Assembly: GCA_020720565.1 (NCBI GenBank)
Contig: DYOK01000001.1
Coordinates: 1-64,000 of the forward strand
DNA from: Acetofilamentum sp.
GTDB taxonomy: Bacteria; Bacteroidota; Bacteroidia; Bacteroidales; JAFGXI01
Direction: 5' to 3'
Length of the DNA stretch: 64,000 bases
The notes under the pieces are model-generated. The model searched no databases. It saw nothing but the letters and a program-made list of their open reading frames with translations, and was not told the origin of the DNA. The position numbers were made by a program, and so were the translations under genes. The number at the start of each line of letters is the position of its first letter. Position 1 is the first letter of the stretch. Of the stretch, positions 43,321 through 51,551 are shown one piece after another.

Positions 43321-43665
43321 ATGTTAATGACAAATTTAGAGCACGTATTAACCGCTGCTCAACATAAAGAAGTAATCGAAAACAACGAAAACGTAATGAT
43401 TTGCTGTGGCAGAATGGGACCAATGTGTATTCCTGTTTACATTGCAATGGACGAATTAAAAGCAGAATATCCAAACATCAAATTTTTGGATATGGAATTT
43501 GATTCACCAGATGCTCACGTCATTAGAAATGCACCAGAATGCTCACGTTTTATGGGATTACCATTTACAATGTATTACAAAAATGGAAAAGTAGCCAAAG
43601 CGACCACCAGCATTCAAAACAAAGAGCAAATTAAAGCCATTTTGGATCAATATTTAGCTTCGTAA
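43321..43665 (+). CDS. Thioredoxin-like protein with non-standard active site (C-x6-C)
   Basis: 114 residues (112 if the second ATG is used). The thioredoxin fold is indicated by MICC before the active-site helix, IPVYIAMDELKAEYPN, FLDMEFDSPDA and the cis-proline loop FMGLPFTMYYKNGK near 80-93. The classical CGPC is replaced by CGRMGPMC (Cys29 to Cys36, preceded by Cys28), and a fourth Cys lies in APECSRF. The next gene, 47 bp on, is a thioredoxin reductase homologue, so this is probably its redox partner. Substrates are unknown. Length is that of a normal thioredoxin, so the difference is not a truncation. Confidence 0.85.
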   Translation: MLMTNLEHVLTAAQHKEVIENNENVMICCGRMGPMCIPVYIAMDELKAEYPNIKFLDMEFDSPDAHVIRNAPECSRFMGLPFTMYYKNGKVAKATTSIQNKEQIKAILDQYLAS

Positions 43666-43712
43666 TTGACTGAAAAATTTTATTCTATAACGATTTTCTA
43701 ATTTTTTAAGTT

Positions 43713-44639
43713 ATGAACACTAATCATTTTGATGTCATTGTTTTAGGTGGTGGAGCCGCAGGATTGACAGCTGGCATATACTTATCCCGAGCTAAAGTCA
43801 GCACATTGATTTTAAATGAAGGTATGGTAGGTGGGCAGATGGTTCTGACATACGAAATAGCTAATTACCCTGGTATAGAACAAACTTCGGGTTATATGCT
43901 TTCGCTTACCATGAAAAAACAAGCTGAAACTTTCGGTTGTGTGGTTAAACAGAATGTGATTATTAAGGACGTCAATCTCGAAGGATCAGTTAAAAAAGTT
44001 GTACTTAGCAATAACGAAGAATATACAGCAAAAGCTGTTATTATTGCGTCTGGAGGTAGTTCAAGAAATTTGGGCATTGAAAGCGAAGACACTTTTAAAG
44101 GCAGAGGAATTTCATACTGCGCGACTTGCGATGGCGACTTTTATACAGGCCGTGATATTATTGTAGTTGGTGGCGGAAATTCGGCTCTAGAAGAAGCTGT
44201 TTCCTTGACTAAGTACGCCAAAACAGTTACAATAGTGCATCAATTCGACCATTTTCAAGCTTTTGAACACGCTGTAGAGGCCGCAAAACAAAATCCAAAA
44301 ATAAATTTTGTAATGGAATCAACCATAAGTGGGTTCTATGGACAAGACCAATTGGATTTTGTAAAGATTAAAAATCTAAAAACCAACGAAACAACTGACA
44401 GAACAATTGACGGCGTTTTTATTTTTATTGGTTATATGGCTAATTCCACAAAATTTCAAAATAAAGTACATTTGAATCAACGTGGCGAAATCCCAACTGA
44501 CGAAAAAATGGCGACCAATATCCCTGGCGTATTTGCAGCAGGAGATGTCAGAGAGAAACAAATACGTCAGATTGTAACTGCCACTTCTGACGGCGCAATT
44601 GCAGCAATAAGTGCAATAGAATACATTCAAAATCAATAG
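43713..44639 (+). CDS. trxB: Thioredoxin reductase-like flavoprotein lacking the NADPH-phosphate motif
   Basis: 308 residues of the low-molecular-weight thioredoxin reductase family. The FAD motif GGGAAG is at 12-17, the redox-active CATC at Cys136/Cys139 (SYCATCDGDF) and the FAD-contacting FAAGDVRE near the C-terminus. The second nucleotide site has GGGNSALEEA (153-162) in place of GGGDSA/TA. The HRRxxxRA motif that grips the 2'-phosphate of NADPH reads HQFDHFQA (176-183), so all three arginines are replaced. It probably uses NADH or another donor to reduce the neighbouring atypical thioredoxin. A terminator follows at 44666-44697. Confidence 0.88.
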   Translation: MNTNHFDVIVLGGGAAGLTAGIYLSRAKVSTLILNEGMVGGQMVLTYEIANYPGIEQTSGYMLSLTMKKQAETFGCVVKQNVIIKDVNLEGSVKKVVLSNNEEYTAKAVIIASGGSSRNLGIESEDTFKGRGISYCATCDGDFYTGRDIIVVGGGNSALEEAVSLTKYAKTVTIVHQFDHFQAFEHAVEAAKQNPKINFVMESTISGFYGQDQLDFVKIKNLKTNETTDRTIDGVFIFIGYMANSTKFQNKVHLNQRGEIPTDEKMATNIPGVFAAGDVREKQIRQIVTATSDGAIAAISAIEYIQNQ

Positions 44640-44665
44640 CAATTTGTTTTTACAAATATATTAAT

Positions 44666-44697
44666 AGCCTTGTTATCATTTTAACAGGGCTTTTTTT
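44666..44697 (+). terminator. Intrinsic terminator after trxB
   Basis: AGCCTTGTTA and TAACAGGGCT form a 10-bp stem (one T-G pair) with a 6-nt loop, followed by a T run. Confidence 0.9.
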
Positions 44698-44740
44698 ATC
44701 AATACTAATTAAGCTCAATATTTCATAGTTAGAAAAGCCA

Positions 44741-44748
44741 TATCTTTG
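44741..44748 (+). promoter_or_regulatory. Possible -7 promoter element for meaB
   Basis: TATCTTTG fits TAnnTTTG and lies 35 nt before the ATG at 44783. Confidence 0.5.
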
Positions 44749-44782
44749 TAAAGCTTGTTAATTAAAGAATCTGGATTAACAA

Positions 44783-45922
44783 ATGCTCATGAATTTTTTC
44801 GAAAAACTTTGTTTTCTATATTTTATGATAATTGACCATTTAGAAAATTCTCATTCGTTTCCTAACCTTAGCGTAAATAAAGGTAAAGATGTAAGTTCTA
44901 CCAATCCACAATCGGTTAATGATTTTCGAGCCAAGCGTCAAAAACAAAACGATGCCATATCTTATTTTAATGCCATAAGACTAGGCCATATTCCTAGCCT
45001 AAGCAAAGCCATTACACTGATTGAAAGCACCCGTCCTGAGCATCAAAAACTGGCTTCCGAAATTGTTAACCTCTGTCTACCCTACTCCGGAAATGCCATG
45101 CGTATTGGAATAACTGGTGTACCCGGTGTAGGAAAAAGTACATTTATCGAAACTTTTGGTTTAAGTTTGGTTCAGCAGGGGAAAAAGATTGCGATTCTGG
45201 CAATAGACCCAAGCAGCGAAAAGTCGAAAGGTAGTATTTTAGGCGATAAAACCAGAATGGAGGAGCTTGTAAAATCTCCATTTGCATTTATTAGACCGTC
45301 GCCTTCGTCTGGAACTTTGGGTGGTGTAGCTCGAAAAACAAGAGAAAGTATTATTCTTTGCGAAGCAGCAGGTTTTAACATGGTATTAATCGAAACCGTT
45401 GGAGTTGGACAATCAGAAATCGCTGTCCATTCGATGACAGACTTTTTTCTCCTGTTGATGCTGGCTGGTGCTGGTGACGAACTTCAAGGTATCAAAAGAG
45501 GAATTATGGAAATGGCCGATGGTATTGCCATTACTAAAGCTGATGGTGACAATTTATTGAAAGCTCAAGCTGCTGTATCCGAATTTTCAAACGCATTACA
45601 TCTTTTTCCGCCAACTAGTTCTGGTTGGATTCCAAAAGTCTTAGCCTGTTCTTCAACAGAAAATACTGGTATACAAGAGCTTGGCAGTAATATTGAACTG
45701 TTTTTTACAAGGCAAACCGAAAATGGACATCTCCAAATAAAGCGTATCTCACAATCAAAATATTGGATGCACGAAAACATTAAAGCTTTGATTTTAGATG
45801 ATCTTTACCGTGATCCGAAAATATCGGAACAACTAATCACAATCGAAGAGCAACTAATTAATCAAAAAATTGATCCTTTTAAAGCCTCTGAAATAATCTT
45901 TGAAATGTATCGTTCTAAATAA
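44783..45922 (+). CDS. meaB: Methylmalonyl-CoA mutase-associated GTPase MeaB (ArgK family)
   Basis: Up to 379 residues; the N-terminus is uncertain and could begin at an internal ATG (44825, MIIDHLENSH). The G domain has the P-loop GVPGVGKSTFIE, IDPSSEKSKGSILGDKTRME, the SPSSGTLGG segment, ETVGVGQSE and ITKAD. MeaB protects and assembles adenosylcobalamin-dependent methylmalonyl-CoA mutase. The mutase genes are not in this window. The stop TAA is the tip of repeat copy 16. Confidence 0.92.
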   Translation: MLMNFFEKLCFLYFMIIDHLENSHSFPNLSVNKGKDVSSTNPQSVNDFRAKRQKQNDAISYFNAIRLGHIPSLSKAITLIESTRPEHQKLASEIVNLCLPYSGNAMRIGITGVPGVGKSTFIETFGLSLVQQGKKIAILAIDPSSEKSKGSILGDKTRMEELVKSPFAFIRPSPSSGTLGGVARKTRESIILCEAAGFNMVLIETVGVGQSEIAVHSMTDFFLLLMLAGAGDELQGIKRGIMEMADGIAITKADGDNLLKAQAAVSEFSNALHLFPPTSSGWIPKVLACSSTENTGIQELGSNIELFFTRQTENGHLQIKRISQSKYWMHENIKALILDDLYRDPKISEQLITIEEQLINQKIDPFKASEIIFEMYRSK

Positions 45923-46017
45923 GGTCTTCGACCTATTTCTGGTTTATGTAACTAGCTATTTATCAGATTTATAGCTTTATTAAATGCGTCAATAAATTAT
46001 TATTCAAAGTACAATAA
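45920..46017 (+). repeat. Dispersed intergenic repeat, copy 16
   Basis: The best-preserved plus-strand copy: TAAGGTCTTCGACCTATTTC, then GTAACTAGCTATTTATCAG, TATAGCTTTATTAAATGCGT and ATTATTCAAAGTAC. TAA is the meaB stop. It fills the gap between the convergent meaB and pyrF genes, where no ordinary terminator is visible. Confidence 0.92.
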
Positions 46018-46024
46018 GTTCTTA

Positions 46025-46837
46025 TTAGAAAAATTTCGACATTTGGATTTGAACTTCTGTAGCTTCTTTTCGGGCCGAATCGGCAAAACTCTCACTTGAA
46101 TCGGCATAGATTATTCCTCTACTAGAATTGATTATCAACCCCTTATCGGCATTAGAACCAAACTTTAAAACATCTTCCAAACTGCCGCCTTGAGCGCCTA
46201 TTCCAGGAACCAATAAAAAGTGATTGGGTACAATTTTCCGAACATCGGTCAACATTTCTGCTTTTGTTGCACCGACCACATACATCGTATTTTCTTTTGT
46301 GCCCCAAGTCGAAGACTTTTCTAAAACCTGTTCGAACAGGTACTGTGCTGAATCCGATTTTGTGGTCTGAAAGTCGTAAGCCCCAATATTACTAGTTAAG
46401 GCTAAGATAATTACCCACTTATTGTCGTATTCTAAGAATGGCGAAACAGAATCTTTACCCATATAAGGTGCAACTGTGACCGCATCAAAGTTCATATTTT
46501 CGAAAAAAGCTTTGGCGTACATTTTCGAAGTATTTCCGATATCACCTCGCTTGGCATCTGCAATGGTAAATATTTCTGGATAACGCTCGTTCAAATAATG
46601 CATGGTTTTCTCTAAACTCTTCCATCCCGCTAAACCCAAACTTTCGTAAAATGCTAAATTGGGTTTGTATGCTATTGTTTTTGAAGCTGTTGCATCAATA
46701 ATTTGTTTATTAAATTCAAAGATTGGGTCATCAGATTTTAACAAATGAGTTGGAATTTTCTGAATGTCGGAATCTAATCCAACACAAAGCAAACTTTTTT
46801 TTGATTCAATATTCTGAACAAGTGTCTGATAATTCAT
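46025..46837 (-). CDS. pyrF: Orotidine 5'-phosphate decarboxylase (type 2)
   Basis: 270 residues catalysing the last step of UMP synthesis. The group 2 signatures are present: LLCVGLDSD near 17-25, the catalytic DAKRGDIGNTSKMYA near 93-107 and LLVPGIGAQGG near 206-216. prfA begins upstream on the same strand with an 11-bp gap, so the two are probably co-transcribed. Confidence 0.95.
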   Translation of the reverse strand: MNYQTLVQNIESKKSLLCVGLDSDIQKIPTHLLKSDDPIFEFNKQIIDATASKTIAYKPNLAFYESLGLAGWKSLEKTMHYLNERYPEIFTIADAKRGDIGNTSKMYAKAFFENMNFDAVTVAPYMGKDSVSPFLEYDNKWVIILALTSNIGAYDFQTTKSDSAQYLFEQVLEKSSTWGTKENTMYVVGATKAEMLTDVRKIVPNHFLLVPGIGAQGGSLEDVLKFGSNADKGLIINSSRGIIYADSSESFADSARKEATEVQIQMSKFF

Positions 46838-46848
46838 AGGTTACATGC

Positions 46849-47931
46849 TTAAGCCATTCCACTTTCGCGAAGACGCTCAGCGTTTTCTTCGAATTGTAAT
46901 TTATCTATAATTTCTTGTATATCACCGTCCATAATCGAAGGTAAATTATACATTGTTAGGCCAATACGGTGATCAGTCATACGGCCTTGTGGATAGTTGT
47001 AGGTTCTGATTTTTGCTGAACGGTCGCCAGTAGAAACCATTGTTTTTCTTTTAGATGCAATTTCGTCAAGGAATTTTTGATGTTCAAGGTTGTAAATCCT
47101 TGTTCTAAGCTCTTTCATGGCTTTATCCAAATTTTTAAGCTGGGATTTTTCATCTTGACAAGTCACGACTATACCTGTTGGAATGTGTGTTAATCGAATG
47201 GCAGAATATGTGGTATTGACCGATTGTCCTCCTGGTCCTGAAGAACAATACGTATCTTTGCGAATATCACCCTGATTAAGCACAATATCGAACTCTTCGG
47301 CCTCTGGTAATACAGCTACCGATGCTGCTGAGGTATGCACTCTACCCTGTGTTTCGGTTTGCGGTACACGTTGAACACGATGTACGCCAGACTCATATTT
47401 TAATGTGCCATATACTTTATTACCAGTTACCTCGACTACAACTTCTTTGTATCCTCCAGATGTCCCATCTGTAAACGAAGTGATTGAGTATTTCCAACCT
47501 TTACCATCCATGTATTTCGAATACATTCTAAAAAGGTCTCCAGCAAAAATACTGGCTTCATCGCCACCAGTACCGGCACGAATCTCCAGTACAGCGTTTT
47601 TGTCATCTTCGGGATCGGCAGGAAGTAACAGAAACTTAATTTCATCTTCGAGGGGTGCAATCTGGCTTTCGAGAAGTTCAAGTTCTTGCTTGGCCATATC
47701 CCTCATCTCTTCATCTTTTTCGGTATTTAAAATTTCTTTAGCTACCGCCAGATTACTATTGATGTCTTTATATTTCTTATATGCAGCAACAACAGGTTCT
47801 AATTGTTTGAATTCTTTATTCAGCTTAACGAAACGCTTCATATCGTTAATAATCGAAGGATCGGTTATTAATTCAGCAACTTCGTCGAAACGAATTTTAA
47901 CTCCATCGAGTTTTTCTAATAACATGCTCAT
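46849..47931 (-). CDS. prfA: Peptide chain release factor 1
   Basis: 360 residues. The catalytic GGQ motif is in SSGPGGQSVNTTYSAIR near 228-244, followed by THIPTGIVVTCQDEKSQ. The N-terminal helical domain covers about 1-100 and RAGTGGDEASIFAGDLFRMY (about 117-136) begins the core. RF1 recognises UAA and UAG. Length matches the family. Two ATGs two codons apart could serve as the start. Confidence 0.96.
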   Translation of the reverse strand: MSMLLEKLDGVKIRFDEVAELITDPSIINDMKRFVKLNKEFKQLEPVVAAYKKYKDINSNLAVAKEILNTEKDEEMRDMAKQELELLESQIAPLEDEIKFLLLPADPEDDKNAVLEIRAGTGGDEASIFAGDLFRMYSKYMDGKGWKYSITSFTDGTSGGYKEVVVEVTGNKVYGTLKYESGVHRVQRVPQTETQGRVHTSAASVAVLPEAEEFDIVLNQGDIRKDTYCSSGPGGQSVNTTYSAIRLTHIPTGIVVTCQDEKSQLKNLDKAMKELRTRIYNLEHQKFLDEIASKRKTMVSTGDRSAKIRTYNYPQGRMTDHRIGLTMYNLPSIMDGDIQEIIDKLQFEENAERLRESGMA

Positions 47932-48032
47932 TTTTAACTTTTTTAGCTTGTCCTAATTTGATAGATAATATTTTTACAAAAGTCAATGACTTTTTTTCTT
48001 TTTTATTGAAAATTTATTTTAAAAAGTTGTTT

Positions 48033-49202
48033 TTAATATTCAAATATGCCTTTGTCACTTTTAATTGTTAATCGCTTAGAAGTCGATTTTTCAACACGTC
48101 CAACAATTTGAGCATCAACCCCAAACGATTTTGAAATTTCGATAATCGAAGGTGCAATACGCTGATTCACATAAAATTCGAATCGGTGTCCCATATTAAA
48201 AACTTTATACATTTCTGACCATTCGGTATTTGACGATTTTTGAATGATATCAAATAATGGTGGCACATCGAATAAATTATCTTTAATGATATGGACTTGT
48301 TCGACAAAATGCAACACTTTTGTTTGAGCACCTCCAGAGCAATGAACCATGCCATGAATTTGACTGCGGTATTGATCTAAAACAGCCTTAACAATTGGTG
48401 CATAGGTTCTTGTGGGTGAAAGTACCAATTGTCCTGCATCGACATCTAAATTCTTAATGGTATCGGTTAATTGATAAGGTCCTGAGTATACCAAATGTTC
48501 TGGTATTAAATTATCATAACTTTCGGGATATTTTTTAGCTAATATATGATTAAAAACATCGTGACGTGCCGATGTTAAACCATTGCTGCCCATTCCTCCG
48601 TTGTATTGGGTTTCGTATTTTGCTTGACCAAATGAAGCTAATCCAACAATGACATCACCTTCTTGGATTAACTCATTAGTAATAACGTCGCTTCGCTTCA
48701 TTCGGGCAGTTACCGTAGAATCTACTATAATTGTACGAACTAAATCGCCCACATCGGCAGTTTCGCCACCAGTCAGATGAATGCTAATACCTTGATCTCT
48801 CAAATTTTCAAGGATTTCTTCGGTGCCTTGAATTATCGCCGAAATAACTTCGCCGGGAATTAGGTTTTTATTCCTACCAATGGTAGAAGACACTATAATA
48901 TTCTCAGTTGCACCCACGCACAATAAGTCATCGATATTCATGACTAATGCATCTTGTGCAATTCCTTTCCAAACACTTAAATCGCCAGTTTCTTTCCAGT
49001 ACATGTAGGCAAGAGATGATTTGGTGCCAGCACCGTCGGCATGCATAATATTGCAATATTCAGGATTGTTTCCCAAAATATCGGGTATCACTTTGCAAAA
49101 TGCTTTTGGGAAAAGACCCTTATCAATATTTCTGATAGCTTGATGAACATCTTCTTTCGATGCCGAAACTCCTCTGCTCTGGTATCTTTCGTTTTGTGAC
49201 AT
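48033..49202 (-). CDS. purM: Phosphoribosylformylglycinamidine cyclo-ligase (AIR synthetase)
   Basis: 389 residues with the start at MSQNERYQSRGVSASKEDV; an upstream in-frame start would add an unlikely 11 residues. AIR synthetase features include HADGAGTKSSLAYMYWKETG near 64-83, MNIDDLLCVGA, LTGGETADVGDLVRTI and GLASFGQAKYETQYNGGMGS. It is longer than E. coli PurM (345 residues), as is common in Bacteroidota, and the divergent glycine-rich start is usual for that group. The enzyme performs step five of purine synthesis. Confidence 0.92.
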   Translation of the reverse strand: MSQNERYQSRGVSASKEDVHQAIRNIDKGLFPKAFCKVIPDILGNNPEYCNIMHADGAGTKSSLAYMYWKETGDLSVWKGIAQDALVMNIDDLLCVGATENIIVSSTIGRNKNLIPGEVISAIIQGTEEILENLRDQGISIHLTGGETADVGDLVRTIIVDSTVTARMKRSDVITNELIQEGDVIVGLASFGQAKYETQYNGGMGSNGLTSARHDVFNHILAKKYPESYDNLIPEHLVYSGPYQLTDTIKNLDVDAGQLVLSPTRTYAPIVKAVLDQYRSQIHGMVHCSGGAQTKVLHFVEQVHIIKDNLFDVPPLFDIIQKSSNTEWSEMYKVFNMGHRFEFYVNQRIAPSIIEISKSFGVDAQIVGRVEKSTSKRLTIKSDKGIFEY

Positions 49203-49285
49203 TACAAATACTTTTCTTTGATAAACGCAAATCACTTTTGATAAAGTAATTCTGCTTTTAATAATAATTTAACTATTATGACATG

Positions 49286-49320
49286 AAAAGACGCCCCATT
49301 ATACAATGGAGCGTCTTTTA
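49286..49320 (-). terminator. Intrinsic terminator of the PorE-like gene
   Basis: AAAAGACGCCCCATT and AATGGAGCGTCTTTT form a long stem with one mismatch, 17 bp after the stop of the 49337-51403 gene. Confidence 0.85.
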
Positions 49321-49336
49321 AATATTTATAACAAAG

Positions 49337-51403
49337 CTACTCTTCTTCGGTAGCGGGTTCTTCTTCTGTAGCAGGAGTTTCTCCTTGTCCATTAGTACTA
49401 GGTGCCGCCATTTTAGGAGCCACAGGGAAGTCTGTTTTAAGTACTTTCAATTCTGTTCTTCTATTCAATTGATGAGCTACTTCTTGCTCTTCAACTGTAG
49501 CCAATCCTTTAATGAACTCTTCTGAAAGTACGTCACCTTCTTTTAAGAAAGAATAACGTTCTGCGTCTTCTTTAGCCACAGTAGCAGGAGTCGATTCTCC
49601 ATAACCTTTAGCAACCAAACGTTCTTTTGGAATACCTTTAGTGATAAGATATTTTACAACAGACTCTGCACGTTGTTGAGCTAAAGTTTGATTTTTCTCT
49701 TCAGAACCACGGAAGTCGGTATGTGCACCCAATTCAATAATAATACCTGGGTTATCGTTCAGAACTTCTACTAAATTATCGAGCGAAGCCATTGATTCGG
49801 GCATTAAGTCAGCTTTGGTATATTCGTAGAAAATATTAGGAATTTTAATAGGTACCCAAACCGATTTCATAGTAATGTCAACCACAAAATCTTTATCTTC
49901 TTCAATACCTTTTGTCGATTCGCCAGCTTTACCATTAAGATATTTATCGAACGACGATATCAATTGATAGTCTACATTTGGTAACAACTTAAATTCATAC
50001 GAACCATCTACAGCAGTTAGCATTTCGGCTACACTACCATCGCTACCTCTAAGTTCAACTTTTGCACCAGCTAAAATCTTGTCAGTTTTTTCGTCTTTAA
50101 CCAAACCTTTGATAGTGAATTTCAAAGGAGGTAAAGTAAAATCATAAATATCTTCAGCACCTTTTCCTCCAGGCCGGCTAGACGTGAAATACCCTTGTTC
50201 TAAATTTCCTTTGAAGATAATACCAAAATCGTCAGCAGCAGAATTGATTGGAGATTTTAAATTACTTACTTTGTATTTGCCAGAATTTTTGTCTAATTCT
50301 GCACGAAAAATATCAAGACCACCCATGCCCACATGGTAATCGGAAGAGAAATACAAATCGCCATTGTTTCGAATAGAAGGATAAACTTCGTTGCCAGGGG
50401 TATTAATTTCTGATCCCATATTGATGGGTTCGCCAAAAGGAGATGTCTTTTTCTCTCTTGTCATTTTCCAGATATCTTTTCCACCGTATCCACCAGGTAA
50501 ATCGGCAGCAAAATACAAGGTCATTTCTTTGATATCAATTGAAGGATGTCCATAGCTTGCAGTATCACTACCTGGGAATGTAATTTCGATAGGTTCGCCA
50601 AAGCTTGCACCTTTTTTGTCGGCTTCACAAATTTTACAACCCAAGTTTTTATTTTTTTCTACTTTACATCGAGTAAAGAATATAGTAGAGCCTTTAACAG
50701 TTACCATAGACGCTCCTTCGTCGTTAACTGTATTAATCAATTCACCTTCTAATGGCATTGGCTCTGACCAAGCACCTTTACGATCTTTAGTAACACTATA
50801 GATATCGGTAAATCCAAATCCAGTTACAGAGTGAGTTTGATCCCCTTTAGAACCAGACCGAGTAGACGAAAAGTAAACTATTCTATAGTCTTTGCTGCCC
50901 CAAGCTGGACAAAAATCCATATCTTTAGAATTAAACAAAGGCATGTTTTCTACTAAATAGCGTGTAGGTTTTTCGACCCAACGGGCAGCCATTTCGCACG
51001 ACTCAACGCCAATTTTGGCTTTTTTATCGTTTGGAGCAAACTCGCCATATCGTTTGTAAGTTTTTACAGCCTCTTCGAAATTACCATTCTTTTTTTGCAT
51101 ATCGGCAAGGTAAAGAACAGCAATTGGATCGGGATATTTGGCTTTAATGGCCTTATCGAACCAAGCTTGAGCTTGTTTGGGGTCGTTTTTTAACATGTAT
51201 GCAACCCCAGTATTAAAAGCGATATTTGATATCCGTACAGGATCTTTCGCTTTAACAAAAGCTGCTTTAAAAAGCTCTACCGCACTAGCGTATTCGTTCA
51301 ATTCTAAGGCTTCCATTGCTTGGATTTCTTCTTTGCTTTGAGAGAAAGCTGAATTGGCCACAAACACAAACACTAGAAAAAGTGTGATTTTTCGTAATAA
51401 CAT
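49337..51403 (-). CDS. PorE-like protein (TPR, beta-propeller, CarboxypepD-reg-like, OmpA C-terminal domain)
   Basis: 688 residues with a signal peptide (MLLRKITLFLVFVFVANSAFSQ). TPR repeats cover about 25-145 (LNEYASAVELFKAAF, KAIKAKYPDPIAVLYLADM), then propeller blades (VYFSSTRSGSKGD, DLPGGYGGKDIWKMTR, YFSSDYHVGMGGLDIFRA), a carboxypeptidase-regulatory-like domain (about 430-510) and an OmpA domain (about 540-665, GAHTDFRGSEEKNQ). The C-terminus is a Thr/Glu-rich tail (ATEEEPATEEE). Segments such as INSAADDFGIIFK are nearly identical to the protein at 2-2047. A role at the outer membrane-peptidoglycan interface, possibly in type IX secretion, is inferred. A terminator follows. Confidence 0.9.
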   Translation of the reverse strand: MLLRKITLFLVFVFVANSAFSQSKEEIQAMEALELNEYASAVELFKAAFVKAKDPVRISNIAFNTGVAYMLKNDPKQAQAWFDKAIKAKYPDPIAVLYLADMQKKNGNFEEAVKTYKRYGEFAPNDKKAKIGVESCEMAARWVEKPTRYLVENMPLFNSKDMDFCPAWGSKDYRIVYFSSTRSGSKGDQTHSVTGFGFTDIYSVTKDRKGAWSEPMPLEGELINTVNDEGASMVTVKGSTIFFTRCKVEKNKNLGCKICEADKKGASFGEPIEITFPGSDTASYGHPSIDIKEMTLYFAADLPGGYGGKDIWKMTREKKTSPFGEPINMGSEINTPGNEVYPSIRNNGDLYFSSDYHVGMGGLDIFRAELDKNSGKYKVSNLKSPINSAADDFGIIFKGNLEQGYFTSSRPGGKGAEDIYDFTLPPLKFTIKGLVKDEKTDKILAGAKVELRGSDGSVAEMLTAVDGSYEFKLLPNVDYQLISSFDKYLNGKAGESTKGIEEDKDFVVDITMKSVWVPIKIPNIFYEYTKADLMPESMASLDNLVEVLNDNPGIIIELGAHTDFRGSEEKNQTLAQQRAESVVKYLITKGIPKERLVAKGYGESTPATVAKEDAERYSFLKEGDVLSEEFIKGLATVEEQEVAHQLNRRTELKVLKTDFPVAPKMAAPSTNGQGETPATEEEPATEEE

Positions 51404-51523
51404 AATTTTAAAATTTTAGTCTAGTCATCAAACGTCTGTAAAAGTATGTATTTTAATCGATTTAAAAAAACATTGATAATGCTCTTTCAAAACAAATGCC
51501 ATTTTTTCTAGAATTTTTTAATC

Positions 51524-51531
51524 TACTTTTG
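51524..51531 (+). promoter_or_regulatory. Possible -7 promoter element for mqnB-mqnD
   Basis: TACTTTTG fits TAnnTTTG, 20 nt before the mqnB ATG, with a T-rich -33 region. Confidence 0.5.
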
Positions 51532-51551
51532 TACTTCTGTTTTGGAATAAA

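Noticed and set aside
2195..46017. The repeat copies as a CRISPR array
   Set aside because: Copies are kilobases apart, in both orientations and divergent in sequence; there are no spacers and no cas genes.
33659..46017. The repeat palindrome as a set of ordinary intrinsic terminators
   Set aside because: The stem is only about 5 bp with no following U run, several copies lie upstream of genes or within operons, and true terminators occur separately beyond copies 8, 10 and 14.
47405..47956. Open reading frame of 183 codons on the plus strand
   Set aside because: It is antisense to prfA, with low-complexity serine-rich translation typical of a shadow frame.
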